NCBI GenBank assembly: GCA_003222675.1
Contig: QHWT01000042.1
Coordinates: 1-64,000, forward strand
Origin: Acidobacteriota bacterium
GTDB lineage: Bacteria; Acidobacteriota; Vicinamibacteria; Vicinamibacterales; 2-12-FULL-66-21
Reading direction: 5' to 3'
DNA: 64,000 nucleotides
Part shown: positions 15,816 to 23,815 of the stretch, piece by piece
How positions within the stretch are numbered: the first letter of the stretch is position 1
Layout of the letters: each line of letters starts with the position of its first letter
The notes under the pieces: model-generated
Told to the model about the DNA's origin: nothing
Database searches by the model: none
What the model saw: the letters and a program-made list of their open reading frames with translations, nothing else
Translations under genes and position numbers: made by a program

Positions 15816-16948
15816 GATATTCCTTCCGGCACGCTGATGTCGCGAACTGCAGAGAGCGCGTCGACGCCGGTCAGGACGCGATGGTCGTAGGTCGCGCCGA
15901 GCGTCCCGATGCCGTTGAACGTTGCCGCGTGCGCGATCATGAGCGATGTAAAAGGGGGCAGCACGGGAACGTGGCGGCTGACGTTCCAGCGGGCCATGCT
16001 GCTGAATGAGACGGTGGCGCCAGTCAGATCGGCGGAGCGCAGCCTGTGGCCGAGGGCGCCGCGCTGAACGTCGCCGAGCCGCGACACGAACTCTCGGCAC
16101 GACATCGCCGCGGCGTTCTGGATCACCGCCAGGTACAACGTCCTGTCGCTCTGGATCGTGAACCCGAGGTTGACGCTGCTGTAGACGTAGAGGGCGTCGC
16201 CGACAATAGTTGCGTTGATGCGCTCCTGTTGTGCGGCGACGCGCACGAGCCGATAGGCCATGAGCGCCAGCAGCGGATTCAACAGCAGCTTTTCGGCCTT
16301 CTGGAAATCGGCGGCGATCCGCTCCCAGGGCGCGGCGTCGTACTGCACCTCGACATAGCCGGGCACGGCCTCCTCGCGCTGCCACACGACCGTCCGGAGC
16401 ATTCCGCGTTCCTCGGGTGTCAGCGCACGGATGGCGCCGGCCGCGCTCGGCGTCGACCCACGCGACTCCGCACGCGGCAGCACCGGCACAGGTGCCGTGT
16501 CTGCCGACGCCACCGGTTCGGTCGGACTTGTGCGGGTCGCCACGTACGCTTCGATGTCGCGGACGGTCAGGCGATCTCCCGCGGCCGGTACCTCAGACGC
16601 CGACAATCCATGTTTCGCGAGCAGCTGCGCGGCCTTCAACGTCGGTTGCGCGCCGGTCCGCGCCGCAGGCGTGGGTCCGTTCGAGCTCGGTGCGGGCGCA
16701 GGTTCGTCGGGGGTGGCCCCGAGCCAGAGGAGCACGGAACCGACGTTGATTGTCTCGTTGAGTGCCTGCGCGACGGCCAGCACGTAGCCGTCCTGTTCCG
16801 ATTCGACGGTAAAGTTCGCCTTGTCGGTTTCGACCTCGGCGACGACGTCTCCAGCCCGAACAGCGTCGCCGCGCTCGACGAGCACCTTAACCAGCCTCAC
16901 AGTGTCGTCGTTGTTGTTCACGCGAGGCGTATAGAGCGGCGTCGGCAT
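15812..16948 (-). CDS. 2-oxoacid dehydrogenase E2-like (dihydrolipoamide acyltransferase) protein
   Basis: A 378-residue protein with three E2 parts. The lipoyl domain (residues 1-75) has the lipoylated Lys43 in ETDKANF. A peripheral-subunit-binding domain lies at about residues 127-165, between Pro/Ala-rich linkers. A C-terminal acyltransferase-like domain occupies about residues 200-378. The catalytic motif reads DHRVLTGVD instead of the usual DHRxxDG: His356 is kept but the essential Asp is replaced by Thr360. It may be catalytically altered, or transfer the acyl group to something other than CoA. It starts in a TGATG overlap with E1 and ends in GTGA with the ACP. Confidence 0.9.
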   Translation of the reverse strand: MPTPLYTPRVNNNDDTVRLVKVLVERGDAVRAGDVVAEVETDKANFTVESEQDGYVLAVAQALNETINVGSVLLWLGATPDEPAPAPSSNGPTPAARTGAQPTLKAAQLLAKHGLSASEVPAAGDRLTVRDIEAYVATRTSPTEPVASADTAPVPVLPRAESRGSTPSAAGAIRALTPEERGMLRTVVWQREEAVPGYVEVQYDAAPWERIAADFQKAEKLLLNPLLALMAYRLVRVAAQQERINATIVGDALYVYSSVNLGFTIQSDRTLYLAVIQNAAAMSCREFVSRLGDVQRGALGHRLRSADLTGATVSFSSMARWNVSRHVPVLPPFTSLMIAHAATFNGIGTLGATYDHRVLTGVDALSAVRDISVPEGIS

Positions 16949-18999
16949 CAGTCTGGGTCGGCGACGAAGGATGCCAGACGCTGGAACAACACATCTTCAC
17001 CGGGCAGCACCTGCGATTCGAGACTCCGCGCCGCGGGGATTGGAACCGGCGACGTACCGATGCGCGTTACGCGGCCGGCATACCGGCGCTCGAGCAGCGA
17101 CGCGGCGAGTTCCGATCCAAATCCTGGACCGAGATACGTCTCTTCGACGATGGCCACGCGTTCCCGTTTCATCAGAACGTTCAGGAGCGTTTCGCGGGGC
17201 AGAGGCTGAAGCAGCGACGGCGCCACCAGTTCCACCACGAAATCTTCGGCCTCGAGCAGATCGGCGACGCGTTCGATGACCGGCAGCATGCCGCCGTAGG
17301 CGACGATCGTCAGGTCCGGATGCGCTCTGGTCCGGACGAGCGTCGGGAAGCGGTCCGCTCCCGCATCGCTTGCCGTGGCTGGCGTCTCGACGTAATCGCC
17401 ACGGTGCTGCATTTCACCGTAGAGCAGTTTGTGCTCGAGGAACACGACCGGGTGATCCCAGCCGACGGTCGCCGTTTCGAGGAGCGATCCGATATCGTGG
17501 CGATGGCTGCCAAACACGACAGTGAGGCCTGGGACGCCGCTGAGGAGATTCTCCGGACTCTGGCTATGGGTCGGGCCATAGCCGCGCCGGCCGCCGCACG
17601 GCGTCCGGATGACGAGCGGCACAGCGCAGTGGTCGAACATCGACGGGAACTTCACCGCGTGGTTATAAATCTGATCCATCGCGAGAAAGATGAAGTCCGC
17701 GAACATGATCTCGACGACCGGGCGAAATCCCGCCAGCGCGAGACCGATCGCCGCACCAACGACTCCGGCTTCGCTGATCGGCGTCGACAGCACGCGCCCG
17801 CGGAAGTCGGTCGACAGCCCCTTGGTGACCTTGAACGCACCGCCGTACGGATCGTGAAGATCCTCGCCGAGGAGCAGGACCTCAGAGTGCCGCTCCAGCA
17901 ACTCCCGCAGGGCCGCATTCAGGGACGCGCGCACATTCCGCGCCGGGGCGGGCGCCCGTTGCCGCGAAACCGCAACGGTGCCGCCGGTCACCGACACCGA
18001 ATCGCTCGGCGCCGCCTGCCGCGATTCGGGCGCAGCCATTGCGCGATCGCGGACCAGCTGAATGTAGGCGTAGTTCGCGGCTTCGACTTCCGCGCGTTCC
18101 TCGGACCGGAGCGAGTCTCCAAGCCGCATCAGCGGATCGCGGAGGCGAATCGCATCCATTTCATCGGCGTCGCGCAGGTCGTCGCCTTTGCTGTGTGGGC
18201 CAAGGCGGCGAGTATGAATCACGAGGAAGCCCGGCTCGCGCTGCTGCCGCATCGACTTGACGACTTCCTCAGCCGCCGCCATGAACCCGGCGTCGGCATC
18301 GTCAAGCTCCCAGGTGCGCAGGCCGAACGCCGCTCCGCGCGCCGTCAGGGATCCACCCACGGTGTCGGCCGTCGGAGTGGTTTGGGCAATCCCGTTGTTC
18401 TCGACGACGAATAGCATCGGCACGCGCCACACCGCCGCGAGATTGAGGCTCTCGTACAGGAGCCCCTCACCGAAGGTGCCGTCGCCGATGAAACAGGTCA
18501 CGATCCCGCTCGACTGTCGCATCCGCCGTGCGAGTGCGAGGCCTGCGCCAATCGCGCTCATGCCGGCCTGCACGCCATTGCTGTGGAAGTGACGGAAAGC
18601 AAGGTGTTGACTGCCACCCACGCCGCGGCACACGCCCGACTGCCGGCCCATGATTTCCGCGACCAGCGGCTCGAACGCGCCGGAGTAGGTGAGGAAGTGC
18701 CCGTGATTGCGATGGTTCGACAGCACGACATCTTCAGGGTCGGTCAGCGCGCGGACCACTGCCATCTGACAGAGTTCCTGACCGATACACGTGTGGGTCG
18801 TTCCCGAGAGCAACCCCTTCCCGAACAGATCGAGAAGCAGTTGTTCGGTCAATCGGATGAGATGCCCGAACCGGTAGACAACAGCCGAATCGAGCGGCAA
18901 CATCGGCTTTGCATGTACGTCCCGTTCAATGCCTGGGACGTTATCGGCCTGTCTCAACAAGACGGCCGCGGCCGGTTGCGGTTCGTTGACCTGCGCCAT
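16948..18999 (-). CDS. Fused E1 alpha-beta subunit of a 2-oxoacid dehydrogenase-like complex
   Basis: About 683 residues. The alpha half has the thiamine diphosphate motif GDGTFGEG...VVENN (about residues 172-203). The beta half, from about residue 360, has LSTPISEAGVVGAAIGLAL and DQIYNHAVKF. A linker rich in Ser, Ala and Pro joins them. It would decarboxylate a 2-oxo acid and load the acyl group onto the E2 lipoyl arm. The substrate is unknown; pyruvate, a branched-chain 2-oxo acid or a dedicated precursor are all possible. The ATG at 18999 is used, but TTG at 19062, with GGAG 7 nt upstream, is an alternative start. No E3 gene is present, so housekeeping dihydrolipoamide dehydrogenase would have to serve. 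Confidence 0.92.
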   Translation of the reverse strand: MAQVNEPQPAAAVLLRQADNVPGIERDVHAKPMLPLDSAVVYRFGHLIRLTEQLLLDLFGKGLLSGTTHTCIGQELCQMAVVRALTDPEDVVLSNHRNHGHFLTYSGAFEPLVAEIMGRQSGVCRGVGGSQHLAFRHFHSNGVQAGMSAIGAGLALARRMRQSSGIVTCFIGDGTFGEGLLYESLNLAAVWRVPMLFVVENNGIAQTTPTADTVGGSLTARGAAFGLRTWELDDADAGFMAAAEEVVKSMRQQREPGFLVIHTRRLGPHSKGDDLRDADEMDAIRLRDPLMRLGDSLRSEERAEVEAANYAYIQLVRDRAMAAPESRQAAPSDSVSVTGGTVAVSRQRAPAPARNVRASLNAALRELLERHSEVLLLGEDLHDPYGGAFKVTKGLSTDFRGRVLSTPISEAGVVGAAIGLALAGFRPVVEIMFADFIFLAMDQIYNHAVKFPSMFDHCAVPLVIRTPCGGRRGYGPTHSQSPENLLSGVPGLTVVFGSHRHDIGSLLETATVGWDHPVVFLEHKLLYGEMQHRGDYVETPATASDAGADRFPTLVRTRAHPDLTIVAYGGMLPVIERVADLLEAEDFVVELVAPSLLQPLPRETLLNVLMKRERVAIVEETYLGPGFGSELAASLLERRYAGRVTRIGTSPVPIPAARSLESQVLPGEDVLFQRLASFVADPD

Positions 19000-19079
19000 A
19001 GGTAAGAAAAAATGAATCAGCCCGCGAGGCTCCTGCTCGTGCTGTTGAGGTCCAAGCAACAATACCAGCTCCGACCAAG

Positions 19080-20396
19080 CTACCAGCAGAGACCGCGATA
19101 TTCGGCTGGCACTTGCAACGGGTCGAGCGGCAGCCGCACGAGATCGATGACGATCTGGTCCGGCCGTGTCGCCCTCACCGCATCGGCGAACTCCGGCGAC
19201 TGATTGCCGATGACGATGACGTCAGACTTGTCGATGACGTCCTGGATCGTGTCGCAGAGCAGTGACGAGAGGTGCGGAATCTGCTTGTTGATGTAGTCCT
19301 TGTTGGCGCCGACCAGCCGCGCAAGTGACACGTTCCGATCATAGATGCACAACTGGCAGCCCTTGCCGAGCAGCGCCTCGGCGAGGATCACGATTGGGCT
19401 CTCCCGAAGATCGTCCGTCCCCGCCTTGAAGCTGAATCCGAGCAGCCCTACGCGCTTTTTTCCGGTCTCGACGATCTCATCGAGTGCGTGCCGGATCTGC
19501 AGCTGGTTGCTGGTGAGGATCGACTGGATCACCGGCATCTCCAGGTCGACTTCCTTCGCGCGGTACTGCATCGCGCGCACATCCTTCGGCAGGCACGACC
19601 CGCCGAACGCGAATCCGGGCTTCAGATAGTACGACGACAGGTTCAGCTTTTCGTCGCGGCAGAAAATGTCCATGACCTCATGGCTGTCGATCTTCAGCCG
19701 CTTGCACAGGTTGCCGACCTCGTTCGCGAACGTCACCTTCAGCGCGTGCCACGTGTTGCTCGCGTACTTGATCATCTCCGCCGTGCGAATCGTCGTCGTG
19801 ACCATCGGCGCCTGCACGTTCGCGTACAGTGCCTGCGTCGGATCGGCGTCCGAACGGTAGTTGTGGCCAACGAGCGTGAGCGGAGGATTGCGGAAGTCGT
19901 AAATCGCCGTACCCTCGCGCAGGAACTCCGGATTGACGGTGACGCCGAAGCCGGTGCCGTACTTCTTGCCCGACGTCCGCTCGATCGCGGGAATCACCAC
20001 GTCATGCGTCGTACCTGGCAACACGGTGCTGCGGACGCAGACGATGTGATAGCTGTCCTTGGCGCGCAGCGCTTCGCCGATCTGCTCTGCGACACGCGCG
20101 AGGTACCTGAGGTCGAGGCTGCCGTTCTTGCGGCTGGGCGTGCCGACGCAGATAAGCGACAGTTCCGTGTCATTCACCGCTTCGGCGCTGCTGGTTGTCG
20201 CCCGCAGCCGTCCGTTGGCGGCGTTGTCGCGAATCAACTCGTCGAGCCCCTTCTCGACGATCGGGCTGCGCCCCTCGTTGAGACTCGCCACCTTGTCGGG
20301 GTTCACGTCGACACCGACCACGCTGTGGCCGTCTGCGGCGAACGACGCCGCCGACACGCTCCCGACGTAACCCAGACCGAAAACGGAAACATTCAT
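19080..20396 (-). CDS. algD: GDP-mannose 6-dehydrogenase (AlgD-like)
   Basis: A 438-residue NAD-dependent nucleotide-sugar dehydrogenase oxidising a hexose C6 to the uronate. It has an N-terminal Rossmann motif (GLGYVGSVSAASFA), NPEFLREGTA, a catalytic-Cys motif GGSCLPKD and GFSFKAGTDDLRESP. The stretches TAEMIKYASNTWHALKVTFA and KLNLSSYYLKPGFAFG resemble AlgD of alginate producers more than UDP-glucose dehydrogenases. The length matches AlgD (436). ATG 20396 follows GGAGGAG at good spacing and is preferred over the in-frame start at 20438. It implies GDP-mannuronate as a precursor of the polymer. Confidence 0.9.
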   Translation of the reverse strand: MNVSVFGLGYVGSVSAASFAADGHSVVGVDVNPDKVASLNEGRSPIVEKGLDELIRDNAANGRLRATTSSAEAVNDTELSLICVGTPSRKNGSLDLRYLARVAEQIGEALRAKDSYHIVCVRSTVLPGTTHDVVIPAIERTSGKKYGTGFGVTVNPEFLREGTAIYDFRNPPLTLVGHNYRSDADPTQALYANVQAPMVTTTIRTAEMIKYASNTWHALKVTFANEVGNLCKRLKIDSHEVMDIFCRDEKLNLSSYYLKPGFAFGGSCLPKDVRAMQYRAKEVDLEMPVIQSILTSNQLQIRHALDEIVETGKKRVGLLGFSFKAGTDDLRESPIVILAEALLGKGCQLCIYDRNVSLARLVGANKDYINKQIPHLSSLLCDTIQDVIDKSDVIVIGNQSPEFADAVRATRPDQIVIDLVRLPLDPLQVPAEYRGLCW

Positions 20397-20482
20397 TTTT
20401 GCTCCTCCGCTCGGTGGACCCTCCTGGACCTTTCCCACCTCACGCCTTCGCTCGCCGCGCGCCGCAGGCCCTGCCCAGCTCC

Positions 20483-21715
20483 TTATGCTGCCGCCCGCTT
20501 TGCCGCAGCGCGCCGAAGCGCGTCTTCAAAATCCATCGCAATGGCCGACCAGTCGTAGCGCTCCACGACGAGGCGTCGGGCGGCGGCTTCGATCGCCTGC
20601 CGCGCCGGTGCGTCGCGCATCAGGTGCACCACACCCTCCGCGAAACGTGCGGGATCGTCCGCAATCATGACGTCACGTCCGGATGTGACGGGCAGCCCCT
20701 CAGCGCCGACCGTCGTGGAGACGACAGCCTTGCCCATGGCCATCGCCTCGAAGATCTTCAGCCGCGTGCCGCCACCAATCCGGAGCGGCACGACATAGAC
20801 CTCACCCCTTGCGACGTGCGGCCGCACGTCGTCGACACGCCCCGTGACCTCGACATTGTGCTCTTCAGCGAGCCGCCGAACGGCGCGGGTCGGCGAGCGG
20901 CCGATGATGCTGAGCGTCGCGTCGGGTTCGGCCTCGCGAATGCGCGGCAGGATCTCGCGGCAGAAGTACACCATCCCGTCCTCGTTCGGCAGCCAGTCCA
21001 TGGAGCCTGTGAAGACGACGTGCGCGCGTTCCGGCGCGCCTGCATCCGGCTTGAAGAACGACGTGTCGACGCCCGTCTGCACGACGTGAATGGGCGCGCG
21101 CAGCGCGCGCGGGTACAGCCGTTCGAACGTCTCTCGATCCGTGTTCGACACGGCGAGCACGAGATCGAACCGCGCGAGCGCATTCCGCTCGAAGCGCAAC
21201 ATGCGACGCCACTGCTGCGCGAGGAGGCGCCGCGAGACGGGCTTGGAGGCATGTTCCGCGTGACGTCGCCAAATCTCCGCTTCGACGTTATGCGTAAAGA
21301 GGACGGACGGGCAGGGCAGAGCGTCGGGAAGATTTACGATCGGCGGCAGGAAGTCGCATACCAGCGCGTCGAAGCGCTCGGTTCCGAGCAACTGTTCGAG
21401 ACGGGCGCGATAGGCGGACGAGCGATATTTCGCGACGGCGTACGGCGCCGGCTCGAGGAGATACTTTGCCACATCGGCATGGAAGCGCCACGTCCCCTTC
21501 GCGGTATCGGTTCGCGCAATCGTCTCGAGCCGTGAGCAGACCTGACGCATACCGTCGCGATTCGGATCAGCCACGCGCATGTCTGAGGGCTCGCCAAATG
21601 ACAAGTACGTGATGTCGTGTCGCTCCGCGAGGTGTCGCAGCACGTGCCACGTGCGAAGCTTGCCCCCTTTGTCGAGCGGCAGCAGCAGCCCCGCGTTGAG
21701 CCACAGGATCTTCAT
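20483..21715 (-). CDS. GT4 glycosyltransferase, Stp1-like (PEP-CTERM/EpsH1-associated type)
   Basis: A 410-residue GT-B glycosyltransferase. The N terminus MKILWLNAGLLLPLDKGGK and TWHVLRHLAERHDITYLSF resemble the sugar transferases known from exosortase-A loci (TIGR03087 type). The C-terminal half has the donor site VVPLRIGGGTRLKIFEAMA with the EX7E-like glutamate. It is cytosolic or membrane-associated and adds a sugar during repeat-unit assembly. Its ATG overlaps the preceding amidotransferase stop as ATGA. An 86-bp gap follows before the AlgD-like gene. Confidence 0.88.
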   Translation of the reverse strand: MKILWLNAGLLLPLDKGGKLRTWHVLRHLAERHDITYLSFGEPSDMRVADPNRDGMRQVCSRLETIARTDTAKGTWRFHADVAKYLLEPAPYAVAKYRSSAYRARLEQLLGTERFDALVCDFLPPIVNLPDALPCPSVLFTHNVEAEIWRRHAEHASKPVSRRLLAQQWRRMLRFERNALARFDLVLAVSNTDRETFERLYPRALRAPIHVVQTGVDTSFFKPDAGAPERAHVVFTGSMDWLPNEDGMVYFCREILPRIREAEPDATLSIIGRSPTRAVRRLAEEHNVEVTGRVDDVRPHVARGEVYVVPLRIGGGTRLKIFEAMAMGKAVVSTTVGAEGLPVTSGRDVMIADDPARFAEGVVHLMRDAPARQAIEAAARRLVVERYDWSAIAMDFEDALRRAAAKRAAA

Positions 21716-23811
21716 GCGGTGGCCCGCTTCTTCTCAATGGCGGGGTCCGCTGCACCCCGTCCCTCGGCGAGCTCGGGACGCCCTGAGCCTGTCGAAGGGC
21801 GCGGGGGTCGCTTCGTTCGGTGGGGCCGCGAGTCCCACTCCGCTCTGCCCGCGGTCTGCGCCTCCGGACGCCGCTCGGTGCGCGACGTTGGCGCAGGCAG
21901 CGTCTGGATGCCGCCGCCGTCGATGAACGTCCGATACCAGAGCTCCAGGTTGAGGAGACTCCAGATCGCGTCGCTCCCTTCGATCGTGCCCGCCTGGTGC
22001 GCGTCGATTAACCGACGCACGGCCGCGGCATCGATGATGCCGCGGTCGCGTGTGCGGCGATCGAGCAGCACCTCTCGTGCCGCATCGCCCCACGCGCCGC
22101 GCGTCCATAGCGCGAACGGCACCGGGAAGCCCATCTTCCTGCGCGTGAGAATCTCCCGCGGGAGGATCGTCTGCACGGCTTTTCGAAGGATCCACTTGGT
22201 GGTGAAGCCGCGCAATTTCATCCGTGGAGGCAGCGCGGCCGCGAACTCCACGAGGTGGTGATCCAGGAATGGGACGCGGCTCTCGATCGAGGCCGCCATG
22301 CTCATCTGGTCCTGCTTCATCAGCAGTTCCACCAGGTACGTTTTCAAATCCGTATAGAGAAGCCGGTCGAGCACGGTGCTACGGCCGTTCGGCAGATCGA
22401 AGTACGCGCGGGAGGTGGCGTACGCGCTCTGCTCGGTCGCGAGCAGGCCGAGCCGCGGCGCCAGCAGCGTGGCCTGGCGCTGAAGACCGACCGAGGCGAA
22501 GTTGTCGAAGAACATGGACTCCGGCGTGGGCCGCATCACGAGGAACGAGCGACGGGCATAGCGAGCCAGGCGACCTGGAAGTCGCGGCACGAGCGTGTCG
22601 GCGACGAATGCGCGGACCGGATCCGGCGCGAGATTCCACAGCTTGCCCGCGCGCCAGTTGACGAGCGCGCGCGGATATTTCCCGTAGCCGCCCAGCAACT
22701 CATCGCTGCCTTCGCCGGTCAGCACCACTTTCACGTGCGACCGCGCGAGCTGCGACACGAAATACAGCGGTACGCTCGAGGGATGCGCGATCGGTTCGTC
22801 CTCGTGCCAGACCAGCCTTGGCAGCGCGCCGAAGAAGTCCCGATCGTTGATGACGATCTCATGCGCATCAGCCTTGATCGCGCGCGCGACCTGTCTCGCG
22901 TACTCGAGCTCGCTGAACGCGCGCTGTTCGAACGCCACCGAGAAGGTCTGCAGCGGACGATCGATCATGCCGGCGATCAGCGCCGCGATCGCGCTGCTGT
23001 CCAGACCGCCTGACAGGAACATCCCGAGCGGCACGTCGGCCATCAGCCTCGTGCGCACGGCGTCTTCGAGCTTCGTCCGGAACTCCGCAACCGCCTCGCG
23101 GTCGGAAAGCCGTGCGGACGCCGCGTCGCCGTTACCAACAGGAATGTCCCACCAGCACCGGATCGTGACGGCGCCGCGTTCAAACAGGAGTATGTGGCCC
23201 GGCATCAATCTGTGGATGCCTTTAAAGAGCGTCTCGCTTCCCGAGAGGTAGCGCGTGCTGAGCAGCTCCGGGATCGCGTGCTCGTTGGCTTCGGCACGAA
23301 CCAGGCCGCTCTCGAGGATGGCCTTGATTTCGGACCCGAAGAGCAGGCGCGTGCCGACAAGCGTCCAGTAGAGCGGCTTGATGCCCATGCGATCGCGCGC
23401 GAGAAGCAGGCGTCGCCGCGGCGCATCCCAGATAGCAAACGCGAACATGCCCCGGAGCCGTTCGACCGCGCGGTCTCCCCACTGCTCGTAGGCGTGCACG
23501 ATCGTTTCAGTGTCGCAGCGCGTCTTGTATCGATGTCCAAGAGCTTCGAGCTCGGGCCTGATGTCGGCGTGGTTGTAGATTTCACCGTTGAAGACGATCC
23601 AGATCGTACCGTCTTCGTTCGATAGCGGCTGTTGTCCTGCCGCGAGATCGACGATGCTCAGACGGCGATGGGCGAGGCCGGCGTGGGAGTCAGCGAAGAT
23701 ACCGGCTTCGTCGGGGCCGCGGTGCGTCATGACGTCCCGCATCGGCACGAGACGTGTGCGATCGTCCCCCTGAAGACCGTCAGTCGCGACAATGCCTGCG
23801 ATGCCGCACAT
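21712..23811 (-). CDS. Asparagine synthase-type glutamine amidotransferase 1
   Basis: A 699-residue protein with a class II glutaminase domain beginning MCGIAG (Cys2 nucleophile) and including FNGEIYN and CDTETIVHAYE. The synthetase domain has the ATP pyrophosphatase loop FLSGGLDSSA. Exosortase-A loci carry homologues that are thought to amidate uronic acids or related carboxylates on the polymer (TIGR03108-type; inference). All catalytic motifs look intact. The last 60 or so residues are a low-complexity tail partly encoded by the CTTCGACAGGCTCAGGGC-type repeat, so the true core ends near residue 635. It is the third of three such genes in transcription order. Confidence 0.9.
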   Translation of the reverse strand: MCGIAGIVATDGLQGDDRTRLVPMRDVMTHRGPDEAGIFADSHAGLAHRRLSIVDLAAGQQPLSNEDGTIWIVFNGEIYNHADIRPELEALGHRYKTRCDTETIVHAYEQWGDRAVERLRGMFAFAIWDAPRRRLLLARDRMGIKPLYWTLVGTRLLFGSEIKAILESGLVRAEANEHAIPELLSTRYLSGSETLFKGIHRLMPGHILLFERGAVTIRCWWDIPVGNGDAASARLSDREAVAEFRTKLEDAVRTRLMADVPLGMFLSGGLDSSAIAALIAGMIDRPLQTFSVAFEQRAFSELEYARQVARAIKADAHEIVINDRDFFGALPRLVWHEDEPIAHPSSVPLYFVSQLARSHVKVVLTGEGSDELLGGYGKYPRALVNWRAGKLWNLAPDPVRAFVADTLVPRLPGRLARYARRSFLVMRPTPESMFFDNFASVGLQRQATLLAPRLGLLATEQSAYATSRAYFDLPNGRSTVLDRLLYTDLKTYLVELLMKQDQMSMAASIESRVPFLDHHLVEFAAALPPRMKLRGFTTKWILRKAVQTILPREILTRRKMGFPVPFALWTRGAWGDAAREVLLDRRTRDRGIIDAAAVRRLIDAHQAGTIEGSDAIWSLLNLELWYRTFIDGGGIQTLPAPTSRTERRPEAQTAGRAEWDSRPHRTKRPPRPSTGSGRPELAEGRGAADPAIEKKRATA
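21759..21803. repeat. Dispersed repeat (CCTTCGACAGGCTCAGGGC type) in a CDS tail
   Basis: On the minus strand it reads CGCGCCCTTCGACAGGCTC and continues AGGGCGTCCCGAGC. Related units are scattered in many bacterial genomes and give STGSGRPE-like or FDxLR-like peptides depending on frame. Here it lies inside the C-terminal tail of the amidotransferase. A second copy is at 25759-25795. Confidence 0.75.
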
Positions 23812-23815
23812 GGAA

